A stretch of DNA of 64,000 nucleotides from Paradevosia sp036499825 (GTDB taxonomy: Bacteria > Pseudomonadota > Alphaproteobacteria > Rhizobiales > Devosiaceae). The translations under genes and the position numbers were made by a program. The DNA lies in assembly GCA_036499825.1 (NCBI GenBank), contig DASYCZ010000008.1, forward strand, positions 62,001 to 126,000, given 5' to 3'. This document shows positions 25,808 through 34,651 of this stretch, piece by piece. Every line of letters starts with the position of its first letter. Positions within the stretch are counted from its first letter, which is position 1. The notes beneath the pieces are model-generated. The model saw only the letters and a list, made by a program, of their open reading frames with translations, was not told the DNA's origin and searched no databases.

Positions 25808-26014
25808 CTAATGCGGGTGGTTGCCTCCGCCAAAGAAGAACAGGGCGCCCATCAGCAGCGCCAGCGCGATGGCCTGGGCAATGACACGGGCCCGCATGAG
25901 TTTCTGGCTGGTATTGCCGTCGCCGCCCTTCAACATGTTCCACAGGCCCCAACCGAGGATGAAGACCACGGCGCCCATGGCGATGAAAATGACGATGTTG
26001 TAGGCGGACTGCAT
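25808..26014 (-). CDS. Twin-transmembrane small protein (HIG1-like)
   Basis: A 68-residue protein with two membrane helices (about 6-26 and 44-62) joined by a short basic loop (SQKLMRARVIAQ), matching the alphaproteobacterial HIG1_N / twin-TM family. Mitochondrial HIG1 proteins act with respiratory complexes III/IV; the bacterial role is not established. It ends GGGNHPH. It is the first gene of the minus-strand run that leads to the rhomboid protease. Confidence 0.85.
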   Translation of the reverse strand: MQSAYNIVIFIAMGAVVFILGWGLWNMLKGGDGNTSQKLMRARVIAQAIALALLMGALFFFGGGNHPH

Positions 26015-26055
26015 GACTTGGCCTTTCGGGTTGCCGACCCCCAGAGAATGCGCGA

Positions 26056-26943
26056 TCAGCCGATATAGCCCAAGAGCGCCGTCGCGAGGCGGTCATAGAT
26101 GGCACGGATTCTCCGGTTGGTGAACAGTTCCCTGTGGGTTGTGAGCCACACTTCAAGCGGTTGAATGTCGATTTCGGGCAGGAGCAGGGTCATGCCGGGG
26201 GTCGCGCGGATCAGTGGTTCCTGGGCAAAACCGACGCCCAGCCCGGCCTTGATGAGTTCCCACATCAATGTCTGGCTGTCTGTGCGCAGCGCGAAATTGT
26301 CGCGACTGAGGTCGAAGCCGGCATGGCGGGCGCCCTGGATCAGGAGATCGGAGCGATCCATGCCGATGAGATCATGGTCATAGAGGTCGCTGGTCTGTTG
26401 CGGCGTCCCCCGGCGCGCCAGGTAATCCTGGTGGGCGCAGCAGCGGATGTCGATTGCACCGAGCTTGCGGGTGATCAGCTCCAATTGGGTCGGCCTGAAC
26501 ATGCGGATGGCGATGTCGGCCTCGCGCATCAGAATGTTTTCGGCCGAATCGGACGGAACGATTTCGAGGGAAATGGTGGGGAATTCGATCCTCAGGGGCG
26601 CCAGCAGCGCCGGCAGCACATAACTTGAAACGACGGTGGAAGCGGTAATCCGCACGCTGCCGCCGAGTTCGCCCTGCGCGCCGGCGGCGAGCAACGCGGC
26701 TTCGGCCAGCGCGTGGCGGGCGGAGGAGACCGGTTCATAAAGGCGTAGCGCTGACTCGGTGGGCTTGAGGCCCTGCAGGGTGCGTTCGAACAGCGGCACA
26801 CCGAGCGCCGCTTCCAGGGCCTCGATATGACGCCCCAGGGTCGGCTGGCTAAGACCGAGGCTGCGGGCAGCGGCCGACAGGGAGCCATCGGCGATCACGG
26901 CCGCGAAGCTGCGCCAAAGCGACCAGTCGGGGCTATCAGTCAC
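26056..26943 (-). CDS. LysR-family transcriptional regulator
   Basis: A 295-residue regulator. The winged-HTH is N-terminal (about 9-66; SLSAAARSLGLSQPTLGRHIEALEAALG, read in parts), and the rest is the periplasmic-binding-like effector domain (SVRITASTVVSSYVLPALL). It is divergent from an NAD(P)-dependent oxidoreductase gene, the usual arrangement for a LysR protein and its target; the shared 102-bp spacer holds paired dyads. The effector is unknown. Confidence 0.92.
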   Translation of the reverse strand: MTDSPDWSLWRSFAAVIADGSLSAAARSLGLSQPTLGRHIEALEAALGVPLFERTLQGLKPTESALRLYEPVSSARHALAEAALLAAGAQGELGGSVRITASTVVSSYVLPALLAPLRIEFPTISLEIVPSDSAENILMREADIAIRMFRPTQLELITRKLGAIDIRCCAHQDYLARRGTPQQTSDLYDHDLIGMDRSDLLIQGARHAGFDLSRDNFALRTDSQTLMWELIKAGLGVGFAQEPLIRATPGMTLLLPEIDIQPLEVWLTTHRELFTNRRIRAIYDRLATALLGYIG

Positions 26944-26949
26944 CGGAAT

Positions 26950-27013
26950 GCCTATTCATAATTGAATGTTCATCCTGCATGATTGGGCAATTCATAAACG
27001 ATAATGAATAGGC
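26950..27013. promoter_or_regulatory. Paired dyads in LysR/oxidoreductase divergent promoter
   Basis: Dyad 1: ATTCA (26954-26958), 4 nt, TGAAT (26963-26967). Dyad 2: ATTCAT (26990-26995), 8 nt, ATGAAT (27004-27009). In addition GCCTATTCAT (26950-26959) is the inverse of ATGAATAGGC (27004-27013). The spacing and AT-rich arms suit LysR binding at a recognition and an activation site. Confidence 0.6.
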
Positions 27014-27045
27014 GACATTGCTCCTGTCAACAACGGAGCACGATC

Positions 27046-28002
27046 ATGAACAGCACGGGCAAAGTCACGGTTCTGGGAATCAACGGCCATATCGGGCATG
27101 CGGCGGCGGTCGCTTTTGCGGCGGCTGGCTGGCAGGTCACCGGTTTCGGCCGTTCCAACAAGCAGCCGATCGCCGGGACCAAATTCATCAGGGGCGACGC
27201 CGAGAGCGTCATCGAAATGGCAGCCGCGATCGCCGACGCCGACGTGGTGGTCAATGCGCTGAACCTGCCTTACCACCAGTGGGACAACGGGCGCATGGAA
27301 GCGCAGGCCGAGCGCGTCATCCAGGCCATGGGGACGAGCCGCAAGGCCATGTTGTTTCCGGGCAATATCTACAATTACGCGGCGAGCCAGCGGCTGATAA
27401 CGCCCGACGCGCCGCAACGGCCGGAGACGCAGCGGGGCGCGATCCGCGTGCGGACCGAGAACCTGCTGAAAGCGGCGGCTGACCGCGGTGCGTTCCAGCT
27501 CATCATCATCCGGGCCGGCGATTTCTATGCGCCCAACAACGGTATGGACTGGTTCGACAATGCTATCCTGAGAGAAGCCGGCAAGGGCAAGGTCGCCGAA
27601 ATGGCGCCGCATGGCATCCGCCACAGCTGGGCCTATTTGCCCGATCTCGGGCGCGCCTTCGAGAAGCTCGCCTGGCATCGCGGCGAACTGGGGCAGGTCG
27701 AGAACTTCCATTTTGCCGGCCACTTCGTCGATTCCGCCGAAATGACAGCCGCGATCCAGGCCGCGGCGCCGGTGCCCCTGAAGGTTGGCGCGGCTCCCTG
27801 GGGCATGATCAAGGTGATGGGGCTGGCTATGCCCGTCATGCGGGAAGTTTCGAAGATGCGCTACCTCTGGAGGAATACCATGGAGCTCAAGGACCTGCGC
27901 CTCGACGCCATTCTGGGCGCAGATTTCGGCACGCCCTTCCAGGAGGCAGTGCGGCAGGTGACCATGCCGTTCTTTGAAAAAGCGGTGGCGAAAGCCGCCT
28001 AG
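27046..28002 (+). CDS. NAD(P)-dependent epimerase/dehydratase-like oxidoreductase
   Basis: A 318-residue Rossmann-fold protein of the atypical short-chain dehydrogenase group. Nucleotide motif VLGINGHIGHAAAVAFAAAGW near the N terminus (a variant of GxxGxxG), DADVVVNALNLPYHQWDNG, FPGNIYNYAAS and IRAGDFYAPNN. The catalytic YxxxK is not clear. CGGAG precedes ATG 27046; an upstream in-frame start at 27004 lies inside the operator region. Probable target of the adjacent LysR regulator. The substrate is unknown. It overlaps gluQRS tail-to-tail by 4 bp. Confidence 0.85.
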   Translation: MNSTGKVTVLGINGHIGHAAAVAFAAAGWQVTGFGRSNKQPIAGTKFIRGDAESVIEMAAAIADADVVVNALNLPYHQWDNGRMEAQAERVIQAMGTSRKAMLFPGNIYNYAASQRLITPDAPQRPETQRGAIRVRTENLLKAAADRGAFQLIIIRAGDFYAPNNGMDWFDNAILREAGKGKVAEMAPHGIRHSWAYLPDLGRAFEKLAWHRGELGQVENFHFAGHFVDSAEMTAAIQAAAPVPLKVGAAPWGMIKVMGLAMPVMREVSKMRYLWRNTMELKDLRLDAILGADFGTPFQEAVRQVTMPFFEKAVAKAA

Positions 28003-28850
28003 TCGAAACCCAGATGATTTCGTATCGCCGTGGCCGTCCAGCCTTCGTGACGCATGTCGCGGAGGCTGGGCGAGCCTTTGGATTTGGCGAGCTTCCGGCC
28101 ATCAGGACCGAGCAGCAGCTTGTGGAAGGTATAGGTCGGCGCGGTCAGGCCGAGCAGGGTCTGCAGCAGGACGTGAAAATCGGTGGCGGCTTCCATGTCG
28201 CGGCCTCGGGTCACATGGGTGACGTCTTGCGCGGCATCATCGACCACGACGCTGAGATGGTAGCTGGTGGGCGTATCCTTGCGCTGGATGACGACATCGC
28301 CCCAGCGTTCCGGCCGGGCATAACGGATTTGCGGCCGGTCGGTGATTGCAGGTTGCGCGACGCTATAGGTGAGCATGCCCGCAAGGGCGATGGCGCGGGC
28401 GCTGTCGAGCCGGTACTGCGCCGACTCGCCGCGGCCGAGACGGTCCGCAACCTGGGCGGCGGTGAGATGCCGGCAGGTTCCGGGATAGAGCGGGGCGCCG
28501 TCGGGATCGGTACCGATGGCGGCGGCGGCGATCTCGGTGCGCGAACAAAAGCAGGGATAGACGAGGCCCATGGCATCCAGATGCGCGGCCGCCTGTGCGT
28601 AGACCGGGAAACGCTGGGACTGGCGCCAGACCGGCTCCGGCCAGTCGACACCAAGCCAGTGGAGGTCTTCGACAATGGCCTCGTCGAATTCGGGTTTGCA
28701 ACGCGTGGGGTCGGTGTCCTCCATGCGCAAAAGCGTCACCCCACCCAGTTGCGCGGCGGCACGCCAGGTGAACAATGCCGAGAAAGCGTGCCCGAGATGG
28801 AGATATCCGTTGGGACTGGGGGCGAACCGCAGAATCGGTTGAACCGGCAT
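27999..28850 (-). CDS. gluQRS: Glutamyl-Q tRNA(Asp) synthetase
   Basis: Truncated glutamyl-tRNA synthetase paralog that glutamylates queuosine at position 34 of tRNA(Asp). It has 283 residues, catalytic domain only. RFAPSPNGYLHLGH (HIGH-type motif at 18-21), MEDTDPTRC, zinc ligands CFCSR ... YPGTC, and LAKSKG in place of KMSKS. The lack of an anticodon-binding domain separates it from GltX. A transporter-family gene at 50.3 kb may serve the same queuosine pathway. Confidence 0.93.
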   Translation of the reverse strand: MPVQPILRFAPSPNGYLHLGHAFSALFTWRAAAQLGGVTLLRMEDTDPTRCKPEFDEAIVEDLHWLGVDWPEPVWRQSQRFPVYAQAAAHLDAMGLVYPCFCSRTEIAAAAIGTDPDGAPLYPGTCRHLTAAQVADRLGRGESAQYRLDSARAIALAGMLTYSVAQPAITDRPQIRYARPERWGDVVIQRKDTPTSYHLSVVVDDAAQDVTHVTRGRDMEAATDFHVLLQTLLGLTAPTYTFHKLLLGPDGRKLAKSKGSPSLRDMRHEGWTATAIRNHLGFD

Positions 28851-28879
28851 GAAGATTCCTCTGAGGGCCGAAATCTAGC

Positions 28880-29539
28880 ATGAGTGAAAATCCGCCGAAA
28901 GGCAGGCTCGATTCCCAGGCGGCGGTGGCCGCCCACCTGGAGCGGCTGCTGGCGCTCGATCCGCGACTGTCCGAGGTCTATGCCGCAGCCGGAGAATTCC
29001 AGCCGCGTTCGGCACCGCCCGGCTTTCCGGGGCTGGCCAAGATCATTTGCGGACAGCAGGTGTCGGTGGCCAGTGCGTCGGCAATCTGGAGGCGCCTCGA
29101 ATTGCTGCCCGATGCGCTGACGCCGGAAGGTTTTCTGGCGCGCGGCGAAACCGGGCTCATGGGCGTCGGGCTGTCGCGCAGCAAATTCCGGACGATCAGC
29201 GGCATTGCGGCAGTCATCCTGTCGGGCGAACTCGACCTGAAAGCGGTGGAGGGACTGCCGGCCGAAGATGCTGTCGCGGCTCTGGTCAAGCACAAGGGCA
29301 TTGGGCCATGGACGGCGGAAATATATCTGATGTTCTGCGCCGGTCATCCCGACATTTTCCCCGCAGGGGACCTGGCTTTGCAAAAGGGCGTGGCGGAAGC
29401 CCTGGGCCAGGGCGATAGGCTGGCGATCAAAGACTTGATCAAAATAGCCGAGGCCTGGTCGCCGCATCGGGCCACTGCGGCATTACTGTTCTGGCGCTAT
29501 TATGCGGCAAAACGTGATCGCGAAGGTCTGTCGATTTGA
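28880..29539 (+). CDS. DNA-3-methyladenine glycosylase (AlkA-like)
   Basis: Base-excision repair enzyme of the HhH-GPD superfamily, 219 residues. FPGLAKIICGQQVS is typical of the short AlkA/MagIII-like group; the helix-hairpin-helix LVKHKGIGPWTAEIY (136-150) is followed by the catalytic aspartate D164 in PAGDLAL. There is no C-terminal 4Fe-4S cluster. It is divergent from gluQRS by 29 bp. I saw no LexA or Ada-type site in its short upstream region. Confidence 0.92.
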   Translation: MSENPPKGRLDSQAAVAAHLERLLALDPRLSEVYAAAGEFQPRSAPPGFPGLAKIICGQQVSVASASAIWRRLELLPDALTPEGFLARGETGLMGVGLSRSKFRTISGIAAVILSGELDLKAVEGLPAEDAVAALVKHKGIGPWTAEIYLMFCAGHPDIFPAGDLALQKGVAEALGQGDRLAIKDLIKIAEAWSPHRATAALLFWRYYAAKRDREGLSI

Positions 29540-29565
29540 TCAATCTACGTAAGCACTTGTGACTG

Positions 29566-29589
29566 AAAATCATCCAAACGCATGATTTT
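29566..29589. promoter_or_regulatory. 24-bp inverted repeat upstream of LuxR-like gene
   Basis: AAAATCAT (29566-29573), 8-nt spacer CCAAACGC, ATGATTTT (29582-29589): perfect arms. It lies 68 bases before the regulator ATG, so it could be an operator for that regulator itself. It could also act as the terminator stem for the upstream glycosylase gene, although the stem is AT-rich and lacks a T tract. Confidence 0.5.
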
Positions 29590-29656
29590 GTGCCATAGTT
29601 GCTTCGGGCAATCTCTGCAGGCGTTGTCAACGACATGAATTTTCGTGAGTGGACAG

Positions 29657-30799
29657 ATGACTGAAGCAACATTTGATGACGTGGTCGATCTTACCGATCG
29701 TCTTTACGAAGCAGCCTATGACGATACGGCCTGGCCACATGTCATGGTCAAGCTCCGCTCCATGTTCAACGGCTCGCGGGGCGCATTCGGCTTTTACGAC
29801 CATGTCGATAATACGCAGCTGATGCTCTATGGCGATTGCGATATCAAGTATGAGCGCAGTTGGGCCGACCCTACGCTCGAGAACCCTTATCTTCCCGGCA
29901 TGCTGCCGGCAGCGGCCGGACATGTTTTCAACGAACACTCCATGATGTCTGCGTCCGAGTTCGAGCGGACCGTGTTCTACAACGAATGGATGTTGCCGCA
30001 GGGTGAGACGACGTCTCTCGTGGGCAAGACCGTAAATCACGGGAGCCTGGGGGCTTACCTGATCATGCAGCGCAGCGTCGGCCAGCCTGCCTTCGACGAT
30101 GGCGATATCAAGCTGATGCATCGGCTGATGCCGACGATGATGCGGACGACCGCTTTGCGCCGTCGCGTAGCCTCCGGTCGATTGACCCAGAAGGCGCTCG
30201 CCTATGGGGCCGTCAATATCGGTTTCCTGGTGGTCAACGAGGCGGGCCGGGTGCTGGAGGCCAATGCGGTAGCGCAGGAGATGCTGGGCGGCAACCATAA
30301 CGGGCTGACGCTGATGGGTGACAGGCTGGTGATGATCGAGCCGCGCCGGCGGGATATGTTCAGGCAACTGATCCTGGACGCATGCGGCGGTGGCGGCCTG
30401 GACCCCAGGCCCAGTGCTGGCTTCGAGATGGCCGTGGTCTCGGCAGCCTCCGGCCTGCCATCGCTGGCGGTGACGGTGGCGCCATTCCCGGATGCGAGCA
30501 GCCACGGGCTGCCGGTGCGGCGCGCCGCTTTCGTTTTCCTGCAGGAATTGACGGCGCATCTGCCCCCGCGCTTCGAGGAACGGATGCGGGCCCTGTTCGG
30601 GTTCACCCGCAAGGAAGCGGCGCTGGCGGCGGCCCTGGTCAAGGGGCAGTCGCTGCGCGAAGCGTCCGAAGAGCGGTTCGTGTCGCTCTCGACGACGCGT
30701 ACGCAACTGGCGCAGATTTTCCGCAAGACCGGTACGCGGCAGCAGAGCCAGCTGGTGTCGCTGCTGCTCGGTATCCTGCCGGTCCATCCGGGTTTGTAG
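29657..30799 (+). CDS. LuxR-type HTH transcriptional regulator
   Basis: A 380-residue regulator. The C-terminal 65 residues form a LuxR-like HTH (LFGFTRKEAALAAALVKG, then TTRTQLAQIFRKTGTRQQSQLV). The N-terminal two-thirds has no named domain that I can assign securely; a PAS-like segment is suggested by NIGFLVVNEAGRVLEANAVAQEML around residues 190-215. ATG 29657 is preferred over the GTG at 29645. There is no obvious divergent target; an inverted repeat upstream may be its operator. Confidence 0.85.
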   Translation: MTEATFDDVVDLTDRLYEAAYDDTAWPHVMVKLRSMFNGSRGAFGFYDHVDNTQLMLYGDCDIKYERSWADPTLENPYLPGMLPAAAGHVFNEHSMMSASEFERTVFYNEWMLPQGETTSLVGKTVNHGSLGAYLIMQRSVGQPAFDDGDIKLMHRLMPTMMRTTALRRRVASGRLTQKALAYGAVNIGFLVVNEAGRVLEANAVAQEMLGGNHNGLTLMGDRLVMIEPRRRDMFRQLILDACGGGGLDPRPSAGFEMAVVSAASGLPSLAVTVAPFPDASSHGLPVRRAAFVFLQELTAHLPPRFEERMRALFGFTRKEAALAAALVKGQSLREASEERFVSLSTTRTQLAQIFRKTGTRQQSQLVSLLLGILPVHPGL

Positions 30800-30862
30800 G
30801 CGGCGCGCGGTAGCCAGAATCGTCGGCTGGTGCGAGACTGCTCCAACAACTGGAGCGCGCCG

Positions 30863-31519
30863 ATGGCCTCGACTAAACTTTCCGGCCCCATGCTGCCACC
30901 TGTCGCCGGCGGCAATCCCGGCCGCCTCGTCGTGCTGCTGCATGGCTACGGCACCAATGGCAACGATCTGATCGGTCTTGGCATGCAATGGCGGAGCCTG
31001 TTGCCGGATGCGCTGTTCATTTCCCCCGATGCGCCGGAGGAAGTGCCGAACTACCCCATGGGCCGGCAATGGTTTTCGCTCGATGCCGAGCGGCCGGTCG
31101 CGCGCCTGGTGGGCTTGCCGGCGGTGCGGCCGGTGATGGAGGAATTCCTCAAGGACCTATGGTCACAGACCGGGCTTACGGCGCGCGATACGCTGCTGGT
31201 CGGTTTCAGCCAGGGCGCCATGGTGGCCTTGCATGTGGGGCTCGCCCTCACCGAGCCGCTGATGGGTATCGTGGCTTTTTCGGGTGCGCTGGTGGCGCCG
31301 GAAAATTTCCCCGCAGCGCGAACGCCCATCTGCCTCGTGCATGGCGACAGCGATACGGTGGTCGACCCGCAATTGAGCGCTGAGGCCGAGGCGGTGCTGC
31401 GCGCGGCCGGTTTTGCGGTGCACTATCACGTCTCTCCGGACGCCGGACACGGTATCGCTCCCGATGGCCTGGCCTTCGCCGAGGCCTTCATCGTGGGGGT
31501 GACGGCGGAAGGGGCATAA
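30863..31519 (+). CDS. Carboxylesterase/phospholipase-type alpha/beta hydrolase
   Basis: A 218-residue serine hydrolase of the Abhydrolase_2 group. LLHGYGTNGNDL (oxyanion), nucleophile elbow GFSQGAM, then VHGDSDTVVD (Asp) and DAGHGI (His) give the full triad in order. Natural substrates of this group are short-chain or lysophospholipid-type esters; which applies here is unknown. ATG 30863 has GGAG 7 nt upstream; an earlier in-frame start at 30830 has none. A GC hairpin overlaps its stop. Confidence 0.9.
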   Translation: MASTKLSGPMLPPVAGGNPGRLVVLLHGYGTNGNDLIGLGMQWRSLLPDALFISPDAPEEVPNYPMGRQWFSLDAERPVARLVGLPAVRPVMEEFLKDLWSQTGLTARDTLLVGFSQGAMVALHVGLALTEPLMGIVAFSGALVAPENFPAARTPICLVHGDSDTVVDPQLSAEAEAVLRAAGFAVHYHVSPDAGHGIAPDGLAFAEAFIVGVTAEGA

Positions 31520-31541
31520 GCGGCGGGAAACGCCGCTCTTT
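31519..31541 (+). terminator. Hairpin after esterase gene
   Basis: AGCGGCG (31519-31525), loop GGAAA, CGCCGCT (31531-31537), followed by CTTT. The stem begins at the last base of the stop codon. The T tract is short. Confidence 0.6.
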
Positions 31542-31620
31542 CCAGCTTCACAGCCGCGTCACAAAGCGCGTACAATGTGGGCGTTATGGACGTCTGTGAT
31601 TCCGGTTTCGGGAGCCTCAA

Positions 31621-32178
31621 GTGACCATACATGTGTCGCCTGAGTCCTGTCCCGCCCTGGTTCTGAACGCCGACTATCGGCCGCTCAGCTACTATCCTTT
31701 GTCCCTATGGTCTTGGCAGGATGCCATCAAGGCGGTGTGCCTGGATCGGGTGAATATCGTCTCGGAATATGACCGGACGATCAAAAGCCCCAGCTTCGAG
31801 ATGAAGCTTCCGAGCGTGGTGTCGCTCAAGGACTACATCCGTCCGGCACGGCATCCAGCCTTCACCCGTTTCAACGTGTTCCTGCGCGATCATTTCCAGT
31901 GCCAATATTGCGGCACCAAGGACGATCTGACCTTCGATCACGTGATTCCGCGCTCCAAGGGCGGACGCACGACCTGGGAAAACGTCGTGGCTGCGTGTGC
32001 GCCCTGCAATTTGCGCAAGGCCAACCGGCTGCCCCGCGAGATTCACATGTTTCCCGCACAGGCGCCCTACCAGCCGACAGTGCAGGATCTGCACAATAAC
32101 GGCCGGGCGTTCCCGCCCAACTATCTGCACCGCAGCTGGCTCGACTATCTCTATTGGGATATCGAACTGGAGCCGTAA
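31621..32178 (+). CDS. HNH endonuclease family protein
   Basis: A 185-residue HNH protein. Two zinc CxxC pairs (C94/C97 in CQYCG and C126/C129 in CAPC) bracket the HNH core DHVIP (D106, H107), N121 and the helix NLRKANR. This is the stand-alone HNH type common in bacterial chromosomes, without a methylase or phage partner here, so restriction or mobility roles are not supported. The start is GTG at 31621 with GGGAG 7 nt before it. Confidence 0.92.
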   Translation: MTIHVSPESCPALVLNADYRPLSYYPLSLWSWQDAIKAVCLDRVNIVSEYDRTIKSPSFEMKLPSVVSLKDYIRPARHPAFTRFNVFLRDHFQCQYCGTKDDLTFDHVIPRSKGGRTTWENVVAACAPCNLRKANRLPREIHMFPAQAPYQPTVQDLHNNGRAFPPNYLHRSWLDYLYWDIELEP

Positions 32179-32271
32179 GGCTGGGCGCCTTGTTCGCGCA
32201 CTGGGACGTGGGTATTCGCCGCCGCGTTTACGGCACCTGTTTGATCGTTTGTCGCTTCAGCTGATAGCGTG

Positions 32272-32784
32272 TCAGGCCTTGCGATGCGTTGCCTGCCACC
32301 AGGCGGCGATGGCCAACAGGGCGACTACCACGATCGAGGCAAGGGCGTTGTAGCCAGCCAGCGAAATGCCAAGGAAGCGGAACTGTACGGCGTCGCAGGG
32401 CACGACGCGGGCTGCGTCGATATTGTTGAGGTCGTTGAAATTCATTTCGACGCCGGTGCCGGTACAGGCGGTGGGGCCGGGCCAGAAGCCCCATTCGACG
32501 CCGGCGTGGTAGCCCCCCATATAGGTGCTCCACAGGAAGATCGCGGCGGCGATGGCGACGGCGATGTACCAGACGGCGAGCGGCAGCCGGTTCCACAGGA
32601 TCAGAATCAGCGCCAGCAGCGGCACGCCCCAGTAATAGGCGATGCGCTGTTCGAGACAGAGTTCGCAGGGAACGAGGCCCATGACCAGCTGCGAGAACCA
32701 GGCGCCGGCAATGCCCGCGAAGGCCAGCAGGAACGCCAGGCCAACGGCAAGTTTGTCGATGGGGCGGGAGGCGGTGTCGGCCAT
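32272..32784 (-). CDS. dsbB: Disulfide bond formation protein B
   Basis: Inner-membrane quinone reductase that reoxidises DsbA. It has 170 residues and four membrane helices. The first periplasmic pair is C40/C43 (CELC); the second pair is C107 and C130. QLVMGLVPCELCLEQR is the family motif. ATG 32784 is chosen; an upstream in-frame start at 32832 is less likely. No dsbA gene is in the window. It is divergent from tRNA-Leu. Confidence 0.92.
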   Translation of the reverse strand: MADTASRPIDKLAVGLAFLLAFAGIAGAWFSQLVMGLVPCELCLEQRIAYYWGVPLLALILILWNRLPLAVWYIAVAIAAAIFLWSTYMGGYHAGVEWGFWPGPTACTGTGVEMNFNDLNNIDAARVVPCDAVQFRFLGISLAGYNALASIVVVALLAIAAWWQATHRKA

Positions 32785-32989
32785 AACGGACTCTCGGCTG
32801 GTTGATGCGGCGGCGTAGGCGAGCGTTAGCACATAGAATGCCGATCCGCCAAAACGCCAGCCGCTTCAGCGATTTGTGAAGGCAAAGGGACGCCACGGCA
32901 GCGGATATCCGGCCGACGATTGACGCGCGGCTGCTTTCAGGTTAGTTCCGCCGGCTATATCGCCAGCGGCACTGTTTGCCGCGCACCGT

Positions 32990-33074
32990 GCGGGTGTGGT
33001 GAAACTGGTAGACGCGCTGGACTCAAAATCCAGTTCCGAAAGGAGTGTCGGTTCGATTCCGACCACCCGCACCA
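32990..33074 (+). tRNA. tRNA-Leu (anticodon CAA)
   Basis: Acceptor arms GCGGGTG (32990-32996) and CACCCGC (33064-33070), discriminator A, encoded CCA. Anticodon stem CTGGA/TCCAG around the loop CTCAAAA gives CAA. A variable arm of class II size and the TTCGATT T-loop are present. 85 bases including CCA. Confidence 0.96.
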
Positions 33075-33287
33075 TCTCTTCCGTGTCTTTGTGATGCAAA
33101 AGCCGCTTACGGACAGAAGCCGCCGGCGAGCCATTGAAACCGGCTGGCCGGAACGGTACAAACTCGCGCCGTCTCTCCATTCGTGCCCTGACCCGCCGGC
33201 GTTCGCATTTTCGGACGTGAAGTGGCCCCTGCGGTCCGTTTACCGTTTGCAGGAGTGCGTTGCGGCGATCCCGACCGAGGAGAGTTC

Positions 33288-34640
33288 ATGACCCCCGTCA
33301 TCAAGCCGCTGTGGCAGCGCTTCCTGATCTTCCTGTTGCCGCTGATGTTGTCGAACATCCTGCAGGCGCTGTCAGGAACGATCAACAATATCTATATCGG
33401 GCAGTTGATCGGCGTGAATGCGCTGGCCGCCGCTTCGGTGTTCTTCCCGATCATGTTCTTCCTGATGAGCTTCGTCATCGGCCTGTCGTCCGGCGCGACG
33501 GTCTTGATCGGGCAGGCTTGGGGTGGGCGCAATATCGACAAGGTCAAGGAAGTTGCCGGAACGACGCTGACGGCGGCATTCCTCTTCGGCATCGTGGTGG
33601 CGCTTATCGGCATATTCTTCAGCGATGCGTTGATCCGGCTCCTCGGCGCGCCTGCCGATATCCGTCCCGAGGCCGCCGGCTTTGCCCGCATCTTCCTCAT
33701 CGGCATGCCGGCCTTCTTTCTTTACCTGATCATCACCTCGACGCTGCGCGGTGTCGGCGACACCATCACGCCGCTCCTGGCGCTCGGCATTTCCATCTGC
33801 ACCGGCCTGATCGTGACGCCGGCGTTGATCCTGGGCTGGGCCGGCTTGCCGAAGATCGGCGTCAACGCAGCGGCGGTGGCAAGCATCGTGTCGTTCGTCG
33901 CCGTGCTGATTTTCCTGTTCTTCTATCTGAGGGCGCGCAAGCATCCGATGGCGCCCGACAGCGCGCTCCTCCGGCATTTGCGGATCGATCCCAGGATGCT
34001 GTTGCTTATCCTCAAGCTCGGCGTGCCGGCGGGCGTGCAGATGGTGGTGAGTTCGATCTCGGCCATTGTGGTCGTGGGCCTCGTCAACGCCTATGGCTCC
34101 AGCGCCACGGCGGCCTATGGGGCCGTCAACCAGGTGTTGAGCTATGTGCAGTTCCCGGCCATGTCGATCGCCATCGCCACCTCGATCTTCGGGGCACAGG
34201 CGATCGGCGCCGGACAGGCCGGCCAGCTCGGCGCCATCACCCGCACCGGCGAGATCATGAACCTGATCCTGACCGGCGCGCTGATCCTCATCGCCTACAT
34301 ATTTTCCGAAAATATCGTGTCGCTGTTCATCATCGATCCGGCCGTGGTGACAATGACCGAGACGCTGCTGCACATCGTGTTATGGAGCGTGTTGCTGTTC
34401 GGCGCGTCTGCGGTACTGACCGGCACGATGCGGGCCAGCGGCACGGTGCTGCCGCCGATGCTGATCTCGCTGGCGACGATCCTGTGCGTCGAATTGCCGG
34501 GGGCGATCCTGCTCAGCCACATCTTCGGGCTAGAGGGTATATGGGTGGCCTACTCGCTGTCGTTCTCGACGATGCTTTTGCTGCAGGGCATCTATTACTG
34601 GTTCTTCTGGCGCCGCAAGCGCGTGGTGGCGCTGGTCTAG
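33288..34640 (+). CDS. MATE-family efflux transporter
   Basis: A 450-residue membrane protein with about twelve helices in two homologous halves; each half opens with a similar pattern (PLMLSNILQALSGTINNIYIG and LGVPAGVQMVVSSISAIVVVG, read in parts). Such pumps export cationic drugs or metabolites using Na+ or H+. ATG 33288 follows GAGGAG; an earlier in-frame start at 33222 overlaps unremarkable DNA. It ends 11 bp from the convergent HxlR-type regulator. The 213 bp between tRNA-Leu and this gene contain no gene or clear element that I can see. Confidence 0.93.
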   Translation: MTPVIKPLWQRFLIFLLPLMLSNILQALSGTINNIYIGQLIGVNALAAASVFFPIMFFLMSFVIGLSSGATVLIGQAWGGRNIDKVKEVAGTTLTAAFLFGIVVALIGIFFSDALIRLLGAPADIRPEAAGFARIFLIGMPAFFLYLIITSTLRGVGDTITPLLALGISICTGLIVTPALILGWAGLPKIGVNAAAVASIVSFVAVLIFLFFYLRARKHPMAPDSALLRHLRIDPRMLLLILKLGVPAGVQMVVSSISAIVVVGLVNAYGSSATAAYGAVNQVLSYVQFPAMSIAIATSIFGAQAIGAGQAGQLGAITRTGEIMNLILTGALILIAYIFSENIVSLFIIDPAVVTMTETLLHIVLWSVLLFGASAVLTGTMRASGTVLPPMLISLATILCVELPGAILLSHIFGLEGIWVAYSLSFSTMLLLQGIYYWFFWRRKRVVALV

Positions 34641-34651
34641 GCGAGCGCTAC

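Noticed and set aside
32990..33287. Integration site at the 3' end of tRNA-Leu
   Set aside because: No duplicated tRNA end, integrase or foreign-looking genes downstream; a MATE gene with normal composition follows.
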